Shown here one piece after another: positions 37,332 through 47,286 of a DNA stretch of 64,000 nucleotides. Position 1 is the stretch's first letter. Each line of letters opens with the position of its first letter. The DNA lies in contig NW_026570286.1 of NCBI RefSeq assembly GCF_019649055.1, positions 434,001 to 498,000 on the forward strand, in the 5' to 3' direction. The notes beneath the pieces are model-generated. The model was given only the letters and a program-made list of their open reading frames with translations. It searched no databases and was not told where the DNA came from. The stretch comes from Paramacrobiotus metropolitanus (lineage: Eukaryota; Tardigrada; Eutardigrada; Parachela; Macrobiotidae). The position numbers and the translations under genes were made by a program.

Positions 37332-38093
37332 TTTAGCACACAAGGAATTATATAAACTAAAGCGGTACCGGCGCAGAACAGTGCAAAACGCTGATAGAAC
37401 CAACTAATTTCTGCCGGTTAAGAAGACGCCGAGTTCCTTAATTTGCCTTTACTGGACAACTTTATATACTTATGCCTTTAGGCTACTTGTAAAAATGTCA
37501 TAGAAGTACGCGATAAATTTCAGTCAATACTAAGTATAGCTCGCTATGATCAAACGCATTTTCCAGCCGGACAAGGAAAATGACAAGTGCTTCTGTGAAA
37601 CTAAATGCATGCAAATAAGGACAGAAATCCACGTAATGCGATATTGGTCATCCTAATGGTATGTTGCACACACCATTCTCACATTATTTGCAAACAAGTG
37701 AAATTCTGCATAGTAAGCACACATTTCGATTGTTTTATTTCTCTGAGGGTGGTGGTCTACAAGGAATGACACTGTACCGGGACTCGAGAATTAAATATGT
37801 TAGGAAACTTCCTAAACATCGCGAAAGAGATGCCCACATTCGCTACAAAAGGTAATAAAACAATTTGTGGCTGCTGTATGAATGCACCACTAAAGATTAC
37901 AACTCTTCTAGTCCATGTATATACAAAGTATAATTCTACCGCATAAGAACCAAAAATCAAACCTGAATGTACAAAAACAAGTATACAGACCCAAAGGATC
38001 GCTGTTGTTTTTATGTTAACGCTATTTAAATAAAAATTTGATTTATAGAACACTAATAATTATTAATTTTTAGTTTCCAGTCATTTTGCTCGA
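37332..38093. other. Spacer between C2-like genes C and D
   Basis: 0.76 kb with the promoter of the two-domain gene and 3' UTR of gene D. Frames here are short, and none has a family match. Confidence 0.45.
37461..37468 (-). promoter_or_regulatory. Candidate TATA box of the two-domain gene
   Basis: TATATAAA on the minus strand 130 bases upstream of the ATG at 37331. A second TATATAA near 37350 is too close to the ATG to be the likelier one. Confidence 0.4.
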
Positions 38094-39131
38094 TTAGATC
38101 ATATCCACAAGGTCCGGTTTTACAATTGTTCGATCCTGGAGGCCACATTCCGACTGTGGAATGGCGTAAACGCGATACCGGTACAGTAATCTGAGAAACG
38201 AAAAAACAAGTGAAGAATTTCATTGTAAACCAAAACAACTTGCGAAAATTTTTATCTCACCGGACGCGATGGCTTTGATGAAGCGGAACACAGTCCTCAG
38301 TGGGTGACCACTCGGCAAGCTCCCACGAATTAGCAATTGTATTCATTTCCGGTGAAAATACGCAGTTGAAATTGTCGATTAAATCAGCGCCGGAGAAAGT
38401 ATCGCCATCCACCACATTCACTCGCAAATTGACTTTCTACAAGGTATACAGAGGGTCCGAACTACACAGACTGGTCAAAATTGACCGATTTTGAATTGGT
38501 CAAGAAGAATTGTCAAGCCAAGACAATGTATACGATAACCGAATAAAAACCCTTTTTACTTACGTTAATAGATCCTCCACAAACGATCCTGCTGACGTTG
38601 TTGTGAATTATGGGAGAATTCTGATTAGATGTTTTAAATACTTTGGTATATTCCGATACATCCTTGTCTCCAGGCCAAGCCATAAGCGGACGAATCCTGA
38701 ACAAGTACTCTACATAAACGTCACCAACAAACCAGGAATCTGCTCAAAAATTACAATTCATAGTTTTTTCTGAGTTGTTTCTGAATTCTACAATTTGCTC
38801 GTACGTGTCAAGAAAAATCGATAACGATGGATCGCAGTCATTGGTGGTATCACACCGTTGACCATTGGCCAATAAACCTTGCGGATTTAACAGCTGTATC
38901 AGTTCAACATCAACCTTCATGAAACTTCTTTGTGGTTGCTGGCTAACAATGGCTTCCCAGTTCCAGACGACAATCTGCTACAGTGAAACACATTAAAAGA
39001 GCTATTAACAATAACTTAAATATTAAAATATGCCTAATGCACGTAATGAATAATTTTATGTTAAATATACACAAAGAGCGAAGCCATCGTACCAGGATAT
39101 AAAAGTGTATCCGAAGAGATGAAGATGCCAT
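38094..39131 (-). CDS. Secreted C2/MNNL-like protein D (minimal, no linker)
   Basis: Smallest member of the tandem family. Exons 39093-39131, 38805-38974, 38564-38696, 38261-38436, 38094-38190 give 204 residues. The leader is split over exons 1 and 2 (MASSSLRIHFYIL, then IVVWNWEAIVS), and the domain follows almost at once without a low-complexity linker: FMKVDVELIQLLNPQGLLAN, CDTTNDCDPSL, PLMAWPGD, SPIIHNNVSRIVCGGS, VNLRVNVVDGDTFSGADLI, NFNCVF, YRYRVYAIPQSEC. Exon 3 has the same 133-nt length and exon 4 the same 176 nt as in gene B, in identical phases. It may represent the bare domain. The exon 1 choice (ATG 39131, donor GTACGA) is inferred from the 13-codon leader of gene C. Confidence 0.75.
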
Positions 39132-40506
39132 TTCCGGAAGCAGCGATCGCGATATGTAACTCCTGCAGCGAATAACTGAATATACCGCAGCCACGAGATA
39201 TTCAGCAATTTTTATAATGCTTAATGCTTTTAATTTCAGCAATCTGGCATTAAAGATCAGATTGTTGTTTCTGTGACAGACTGCGATGGGAATACATCGG
39301 CCTGGAGCTGAGCAGCACTGCAAGTGTCGTATTTATAATTACGAAAAGGAAGGGTTTCGTGTAATATCTTCTTATCGAGATGATCATTCAAGATATTCGA
39401 AGACAAAATTGTAGTATCTGTGAGCTACAATGTGTACTTCGGCTTATGTTACTGTGTTACTAACTAATTAATCATACAGACTCTACAAGTGTACAGACAT
39501 TATTATGGAACAAACTGTCGTGGTCGAATGTGTAGAGGATTTTTTGTATGGTGCGAATTTATTCTAATGGTGAGCGCATTTAGAAACATCGGCAACATCA
39601 AATATAAGCTGTAGTTAATTAAACGAATCAGGAAGTGCGGTACCACATGTTCCACTAGTAAGTAGTGTATAATTGTTACTGAGATTTCTTAATCAACCAC
39701 AGTATTGAGCCGCTGGAATATTCGGAAGCTATGGATTTAATCTGATCGAATTTCAAACGCTCATTTCTGTTAATTACAGTACTTAGCGAAACCAATCAGG
39801 TGTGCACTTACGGCTCATACTACAATATGCAAGTAAAAACGATAAATCTGTGAAGGTTGCAGAATACTTTGCGTGCAAGTGCTGCTGCTCAGTTCAAAAT
39901 TCCAGTAGTACCAATACATATGAAGTGCGGTACTCTATGCATGCCTCTAGTGTCCAGCTAGACTCCAGACTTATTTGTTTATTCGGGTGGAAATCCATTT
40001 CCACGTCCCGAAAGAAACGCTGTTTTTCCATACGTTAAAATCTTCATGCACATCTCCTGAAAGACATGCGGTATTTCAACACATGCTTTCGTGACGTGCG
40101 ACATGGTATAACACCAAAGCGGAGCGGTTGAGTGGAATGGTGGATGGGGATAACGGTTAGTCAACGCCGTTCAGTATAGTATCAGATAATCAGAAGTATA
40201 GTAAATTATTCTAAAACTAGTGGAGCGCAGCGTTGGGTGAACCTCATGTGACAGTTGCCCACCGCGAAGCATTCCAGATTCCACCTCCGCATCGATATTT
40301 GTTCGAAAGGTCAGTCAACGTACTAAACGTCCGGAAAGAGCCATTCGAGCAGAAACTGCAGCCCAAGCAGTCTGCTGTAATATCGCTCCTGGCTTCCAGC
40401 AAAGAGCTACTTGTATCAATTTTATTTTTCGATAAGTTTAATGCGGAGCTAGCACCATTCCGGATCCCTGTCAGTTTAATAATTGCTACATCAATATAGT
40501 GCCGTG
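39132..40506. other. Divergent intergenic region upstream of the GPCR
   Basis: 1.4 kb containing promoters for gene D and the GPCR. A minus-strand TATAAATA lies near 39330. No further gene seen. Confidence 0.45.
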
Positions 40507-41493
40507 ATGGACAACGTGACCTTTGATCATTTGCCGGTTGCTGCTAACGTATCTGCAGTCCAGGTAATCCCTTCTGACGGTACAAATATTATCGTATTAG
40601 GGGTCATGATCATGACCATAGCGCTAGCGGTCAACGCTACTGTCCGTTATCTTGTAGAAAAGCGTGTCCCCGTGTCGTCATTTAGAACGCATCTCGTCAG
40701 CATCTTGTTAGCCAATATGTTTTTTTCGTTAATTGTTGTACCTACATTCTACATCGCCGACAATGCGTACGGTGAATCGAATCCCGTGCCCAGGGCGTTT
40801 TGTGGCGCATACTTGTATTCGGAGTTTGTGCCAACTGCTGTTTTACTGTGGATGCATTTTGGCATCTCGTTCAACCGCGCATACGCGGTCACTTGGCCAA
40901 TATCATACCGAAACACGTACCAACCATTTATTGCGGATTGTATTACAGTGGGAATCGGCGTTTTGGTCCATGTGGTTTGTGTCCCTCAAATCTTGATTGA
41001 TACGTTAAAGCTCCCACCACATCCAATTGTGTGCGAGGATCCTGAAAAGCCTTCGACGTACACTTTGATTTTATTTTTTGTTGTACACATGTTACCACTA
41101 GTTCTCAACGTACTTGCCTACATTATTATCGCGTGTCGGCTTTATACCCGTGTAAAGGCCCGTGAGCAGGCCAACGCTACGCACACCCCAGGGAGTCAAA
41201 AACACTTCCTGACCTTTAGTCTCGTTACTTTGGTAGAACTAACCTGTTGGTTGCCGTCAAAGATCAACAATATTCTTTTCATCTTTGCATCTGATCATCA
41301 CAGCGCTGTACTTTCAGCAGTTAGTGGTTACTTGTATTTTATACCCGTGATTGTTAGTCCATTGCTAATGTGCTGCACCATCCCACAATTGCGCATACAG
41401 AGGTGCATGGACGCCTGGAATAATCATGCTGAAAGGGTAATGCGATGCTGGTGCTCAGGCCGTAATGTAGCACCGCTAAGCAAAAAAATTTGA
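40507..41493 (+). CDS. Intronless class A G-protein-coupled receptor
   Basis: Seven-helix receptor of 328 residues in one exon; ligand unknown. ATG 40507 follows an in-frame TTG region with no earlier ATG. The N-terminus has two N-glycosylation sequons (NVT, NVS). TM1 spans ~27-50 with Asn43 as the conserved TM1 residue. TM3 ends in FNRAYAV, a variant of the DRY box; TM6 carries ELTCWLP, fitting the CWxP motif. TM7 has VSPLLMC in place of NPxxY. A Cys before TM3 (RAFCGAY) and one in the second extracellular loop (HPIVCED) can form the usual disulfide. The C-terminus is short and Cys-rich (MRCWCSG), a possible palmitoylation site. Lineage-expanded orphan receptors of ecdysozoans often look like this (general knowledge). 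Confidence 0.85.
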   Translation: MDNVTFDHLPVAANVSAVQVIPSDGTNIIVLGVMIMTIALAVNATVRYLVEKRVPVSSFRTHLVSILLANMFFSLIVVPTFYIADNAYGESNPVPRAFCGAYLYSEFVPTAVLLWMHFGISFNRAYAVTWPISYRNTYQPFIADCITVGIGVLVHVVCVPQILIDTLKLPPHPIVCEDPEKPSTYTLILFFVVHMLPLVLNVLAYIIIACRLYTRVKAREQANATHTPGSQKHFLTFSLVTLVELTCWLPSKINNILFIFASDHHSAVLSAVSGYLYFIPVIVSPLLMCCTIPQLRIQRCMDAWNNHAERVMRCWCSGRNVAPLSKKI

Positions 41494-42568
41494 ACCCGAA
41501 TGGAAAGCTACCCGAGATATAACGTTATGTTCCAACATTGTAACATTGTAAGTTACCGCAAGCTACTGTAGTCTGTAATTAAAAACTCCTTATCTGCATC
41601 ACTTGGCTTTGTCTTCACGAAGAGTGCTCTAGAACTACACCTACAAAAAATTTCTGCTCGTTATAACGATTGTGATTATGAGCTATTATGAGGAGAAAAT
41701 GAGTGCCATATCTCCACCTTTTTGTTAGTTTGCTGTCGTTGTTTGTTTTGGTTTACGTAGTTTGTTTTCGTTAGTTATTTAACAGATTTGTACTTGGCTT
41801 CTTTCTATTAATTTTTTATTTAATTTTTCTTGGATTCATGAATGTGCAGCAAAATCTGCGCACTAAAATCTGTTTTACTACACACCAGATACTAATATAT
41901 TATGCCTAATTACTGTATTTTATCGATACCGAATGTTTCTTGAGCGCACGCACCAAACACCATTAATATTTACTCGTTGTTTAAATTAAAGTCGTTTGAA
42001 CCGCTCCTCATTATTTTGTAGTCTCGAACACAGCCATACCGACAAATCTCATGATCCTGCATGAACCGCAGTTTCTGTATACAGTGCATCCATGCTTTTG
42101 GTACAAGTACTCGTAGGATATAAGTGTTCCATAATATTCCATTCCCGGTAAAGTAGAACTTACGATACCCGCAAACAGTCGAGCGTAAAAACGGCCATGA
42201 CGGAAGTCTATTCAACAGTTGTAGAAGCTGCTTTAATACACCGCGGCCAGGAAACTGTAAAATACTGGTCTGAACTGTCCAGGTAATGTCGTCTGCACAA
42301 GGTCGTAGATTACTCATTGACTATTAAACTATAATAGCTATGTAAGAAAAAGCGCTCACAGCCGCGAAAGTCAAACGCAATCGCAACATCAACAATGATT
42401 CAGAGCAAACAACAATGTTCAGTACGAATAAACGCCAACGAATAGTCCATTCGCTTTTCACTTCGTAAATTCATTTAACAGGATCACTAACTAGTGCTAT
42501 CCCGCTCTAGAAACACTAGACGGCGCTCGTACAATAAAAGTAAAGGTCCCGGCCAAAAATGCAGCTAG
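41494..42568. other. Spacer downstream of the GPCR
   Basis: 1.1 kb. A 115-codon minus-strand frame with a true ATG (41970-42317) has no leader, motif or family resemblance and is left uncalled. No RNA or repeat seen. Confidence 0.4.
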
Positions 42569-42817
42569 TTAACCAATGGGCTGCGAAGCGGATGGCCGGG
42601 ATCCATGGACGTCTGGACTCTTGTGAATGCTAACGCTGACTGACAGAATGGCATTAACGGTGGCAGAGTTGCCTTTAAGCGAGGTGGAATTCGCAGTTGG
42701 TATAGGCCCTCTGCCGGGATCCTGCACGGACTTCAGGCCGCCTCCTCTAGCGGACCAGGAATTCTTCACGCATGCAAATATTGCAAGCATCGATATAAAG
42801 CACGCCAGGAGATGCAT
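42569..42817 (-). CDS. Orphan small secreted peptide precursor
   Basis: Single-exon frame of 82 residues from ATG 42817. The start (MHLLACFISMLAIFACVKNS) is a good signal peptide, with cleavage likely near WSA. The mature part is Gly/Pro/Ser-rich, has no Cys, and ends SRPSASQPIG. The final Gly could serve C-terminal amidation, as in neuropeptides, but no dibasic cleavage sites flank a repeated peptide. The frame stays open upstream of 42817 only through non-ATG codons. A chance frame cannot be excluded. Confidence 0.35.
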   Translation of the reverse strand: MHLLACFISMLAIFACVKNSWSARGGGLKSVQDPGRGPIPTANSTSLKGNSATVNAILSVSVSIHKSPDVHGSRPSASQPIG

Positions 42818-43647
42818 GCTTTGTCCCGTCTTGAGAGTCACATGTACAAGTGAATAAAAACCAATGCACACTAAAACCTGATCCCATCTTAGAGCCAAAA
42901 TAATTTCGATAAGCCGGCTTCTTTTCCTTTTGTGTGTCTTTACGCGCTTTACAGTGTTTGCATGTCTCCAGGGCTGAAAGTACTTAGCTTACTTGCGTTA
43001 ACGCTGGGATCGCAGTGATTTAGCCGTTTAGGTAGCGAAAACGATGGTACAGTACCTGTAGTGCTAGCGGCCATTCAAAGTTATCTACGCCGTAACTACT
43101 ATTACAATATTATTGTTTTTCCAGGAATTTAAATCCCCTCCTAAAACACTGCTTTATTAAATACCTTTTCCAATAACGTCAAATTGTAAAAAACGAATTG
43201 GTTGGAAGGCTAGGTATAGCATGGTTGGAAGGCTAGGTATAACTCTTTACAGCTCTTTATGAGATTTAAGTACGCTTTTGGCGCATTCTAGACTAAATCA
43301 AATATGCGCGCTTTACTTTAAAAGCTGTACTACGGGCAGCTTTATTATAAACTTAGAAGTAATACCACCGGAAATCAACATTCACCGATAACGAACACGC
43401 ATGCGAGTTTTTAGAGGGAAACGACATTCGATAGGGACCTCAAGAGACTCAACGAATCAGTGGCAGTATCAGCTGGCTTAAACCATGGAGTGTACGAAAC
43501 GGAGCGCCTTGGCATTTATCCACATCAAGCAAAATACTGTAAAATCCGTCATGGAGCATTAAAGTTGTCCAAAAAACGTTAGTTGTCATCGGGCGCAGTG
43601 TGCAAGTTTCAACAAAATTAAAAATATAAAAAGGTCAACATGGGGGA
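42818..43647. other. Intergenic region with a short direct repeat
   Basis: 0.8 kb of AT-rich sequence, containing the 3' UTR of the protease homolog and a 19-bp direct repeat at 43200-43241. No gene seen. Confidence 0.45.
43200..43241. repeat. 19-bp tandem direct repeat
   Basis: GGTTGGAAGGCTAGGTATA occurs at 43200-43218 and again at 43223-43241, a period of 23 bases. Only two copies. Confidence 0.8.
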
Positions 43648-46600
43648 TTAGTTTTTTACAAGTCTATGTTTATTCTCGTCTAATGACCGTGCGATCTCAT
43701 GCATCCAGCCCCGCTGGACGTGGACATTCTGCGCCGGAGAATTATCACCGATCCACTGCAGATACGGCCGAAGTTTCGTATACTGACTGCCGATGTCCTT
43801 CCCGCAACCGGCGCCAAAGGACACAATACCCGCTGCGTAATGTGTATCGGATTGCTGGTCGAAACATACAAACGCACTGCCATCGTCGCCCTGGCAGCTG
43901 GACTCGGCTTCCTCGTCTCCAGCACAGATAAAGGCATCTAAATCGGTGAATTTTCCACTGTCCAGGATAAAGGCGCAGTGACTGTCGAATGTCTGGCGCA
44001 GGACCTTCTGCTTGAACCATTTCATCGGCTCCGCAGCGGTTATATCGCCTCCTAAAAACAATTTCGGCGATTGTAGGTGGCGTGTAAAATTGTAAAATAA
44101 CAAACATCTGTTGCATGTAACACATCAGATTTCGTGGTACATAAAGGCACGAGTTAGATCTATCTTAAAATAACTGCAATTGTAATTTCAAAACATTCCA
44201 GTGATCGTGCCGGTTTTTCAAAGATTTCAAAGATTTCGTAGATTTGAAAGACGTAGTGCCGTGCATGCCATGCACTCACCGTTGATCTCACGAGTCCTAC
44301 CGTCACCGGCCACGACGCACGACTGACCAATTTGTGGTTCTTTATCCTTGATGCATAATTTACACGCACAGTCTTTCTCCGCTAGTTTGATTTCACTGTT
44401 GAGAACGACCAGAGCGATATCGTTGTCCTCCAAGCCGATGTCGTAGGAAGGATGCGGCAGGATGAACTCAGCCAGATAGATCTCTACACACTGCAGTTCT
44501 TCGCTGTTCGGACTATCCTGTCCCACTTGCACGGTAACAGTCGAGGGGCGGAAGGGTTTCTTCAGCGTTCTGAAAATACAGGAAAAGGCTTTATTATATA
44601 AAATTTTTTAGCTGCATTGATGATTAAGAGCCTAAGAGGAGTGCCAACTGAAACCTACAAGAAAATTTTATCGGCACCTGACCTTTAGTATATTAAGCTC
44701 ATGTAGCGGTAAACAAGTACAAAAGTTTACGAAGTTTCTCACTCCTGCTTCTAGATACAAGAATAAATTATTAAATTTTAATGTAACAGTATTGTGCTTA
44801 TATTAATCATTGCCATAATTTAGTTTAAGGCAGAGTAGTGTTTTGGCCGGTGAGTTTCGCTGTTATAGAACCGTAATCGCTTGGATATTACGATTTATCA
44901 TAAAATTGCTGGAACACACGCCCTTATACACTGTGCGTATGAGTACTTACAGAAACGCTATTCAGAATACATAGCTGGTAGTCAATTGCTATCATACTTG
45001 TAAAAACTCAACATAACCGCTAACTGCTTTCGTTCTTTCACTATAATCTAAATTAAAACAGCATAAAAGATAATAGTCGACTAGATACACAGAGTCAGCT
45101 TTACCTGTCAACCACACAATGAGCTGCTGTTAAGATTGTTTTCGAGCCGATAATTGTTCCACCGCAGAGTTTTGTTGTTCCATTAGCCAAATCGATTCGT
45201 ATCTTAACCTAAATACAAATACGGAAGCAATAGTAACAAGCATAAAATTTAATTATTATTAATCACTGCCTCAAGCGAGGTACAAAGCACTTAACGTCGC
45301 ATTCACGTGTGCCAGCTTATGCTGTTCATGATGTTATACCAGCATTCCAGCAATAACTGGTGAAAATGCGAATAATTATGCATATCTATTGGCCAAAGAA
45401 ATTATGAAAATCATAATCTGCGTTATTAAACGTCTTTTCTAGCTAATTGTATAGACAACATAGCGAACGTGGTATCAATGTAGTCAATTAATGTCAAGAA
45501 CAACATTATTAATTACGTATGTGACATGATCTTCATGCATATTAATATACCCACCCCATTGTTGTTAATTACATTGTAAATCTATGAATAATAATGTACT
45601 GTATCTAAGAGGTCATTTAGCAGAAGAACTGGTTCATTCACGATTGCTGCAAAATTTTACAGAAACCGCCGGCTTTGAGGATTTCTCGGTTAGTTAATAC
45701 CACAGAAGACATCACTTAAAACAAATTGCAATTACTTCACTAGAATGCAGAGCACCTCTTTCGTCATCTTTCAAATGTGGCTCAAAGTTTTTTCCTATGA
45801 ATACTTTGAAGTATGCATGGACACCATAAAAACTCAGCACGCATTACCTTTTACGGAATGCTGTGAAGGTGTATTAAATTATTTTCCTGTGCAAAACACC
45901 GGCAAAATACATAACTTGCTGTTTACACTTTCGTGTGCCTGTTTAGGTGAGGAAAAAATTTAAAAAAAAAATAGGAGAAAATTTAAAAAAAAATAATTTT
46001 CCCAGTAGAATTGCGTGTTATTTTGGAAAGTTTTTTATTGCGCATACTAGTTTGTTAACACGAAATACGAAAAGGGATCACGAGCTTGTAGAATACTGTA
46101 CGTATTTTAATTATTCTACTCTATAAGCTGCAGTGAGCACAGGATTTGTTTTAAGTATGAGAAAATTTAATTTAACTGATCTTACTTCATCAAAGACCGT
46201 AATTACCAAAGTACAGAGTAATTCTGCAGAATTACGAAGGTCTTTAGTGACAAAAGGCATAAACGTGTCTCATAATTTTGTAGTAGGTGTATTCAAAGCA
46301 GATGCACTCTGCATTTATCTTATACGTACAACATAATTACATTGTTGAGCCTTATTTTTTTCTGCTCGATATACCACACGTTTAATCACTTACTGAATTA
46401 GAGATAATTTGACGTTCAGTTTACAGTAATAAAATATATATATCCTTTGAAGAAAACGAATAACTCACCTGCCAACAGAACTCGTTGGCTCTGGACACTT
46501 TGCCGCGGTTCTGCAAGGTATCGCGTTTTTTCAACTCCCTCGCTTCCAGCAGTTCACTGGCCATTCGTGTGGCCGCCGGAAACTCCTTGGCGGTGCGGCG

Positions 46601-47286
46601 ATGCTTGACCTTCTTCTTGGCCGGCATCACGTACTTGTTCCCCAGTTCGAAGGGATCCACCACGCCGCTGCCGGGAATGCCGCAGCTGTAGCCGGCTTTC
46701 TTGATGCTCATCCGGTTGATGTTCAGCCGCAGCGATGTGACATTGTCGATGCCCACGTTGAGATTAAGAGCCGGCGCAAAGCCCACATCGGTGTCTTCCT
46801 TCGTCAGCGCCGCTTCGGCTTCGAAGTTAGCCGACATCCGAGGTACGAAGGGATAGAGATCACGTAACATAGGTGCACCACGGCCGTATCCATAAGGCGA
46901 CACGAATTCATTGTACATGCGCGCTTCCGGCTCTCCTAAAAAGTTCAAAAGCTGCACAGTTAAAATCCAACCTTAAATAAACCATGCAAGGAAACGCAGT
47001 ATGATTAGTAGATTCTGGTTAAAGCTGACGAATAAAAACAGCTATATAATAAGCAGACTGCTTATTGTAACAAAAAACATAACGTTACAATAACAGATGC
47101 TATCAATGCAACAACAAGGGAAGGTCAACTGCACGACAAATGCACCATATATTCACCAAGTTGAAATCGATACAATGTGCTAAACAAATTTTAAATGGAC
47201 TTGTCGGAAGAGAATAAACAATTACCGGTGCATGAATGAAGAGCCAGTAGCAATACCGCGGCAATTAAATTAATTATCGTACACAT
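43648..47286 (-). CDS. Secreted serine protease homolog, catalytic Ser replaced
   Basis: Chymotrypsin-fold protein predicted to be inactive. Exons 47226-47286, 46469-46935, 45105-45208, 44280-44569, 43648-44051 give 441 residues. Exon 1 is a signal peptide (MCTIINLIAAVLLLALHSC). Residues ~21-170 form an unusual basic N-terminal region with CGIPGSG and a KKKVKHRR patch. The protease domain follows: CGGTII, TAAHC with His206, PSYDIGLEDNDIALV with Asp261, and SSCQGDDGSAF, where the catalytic Ser of GDSGG is Asp364. Two of three triad residues remain, so it is a serine protease homolog. Such proteins in arthropods act as cofactors or adhesion molecules in immunity (family knowledge). No classical IVGG activation site or clip knot is clear. 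Intron 2 (45209-46468, 1.26 kb) holds only AT-rich sequence with A-runs. Confidence 0.88.

Noticed and set aside
41970-42317. 115-codon minus-strand frame with a real ATG downstream of the GPCR
   Set aside because: No signal peptide, motif, composition bias or splice context; a chance frame is as likely.
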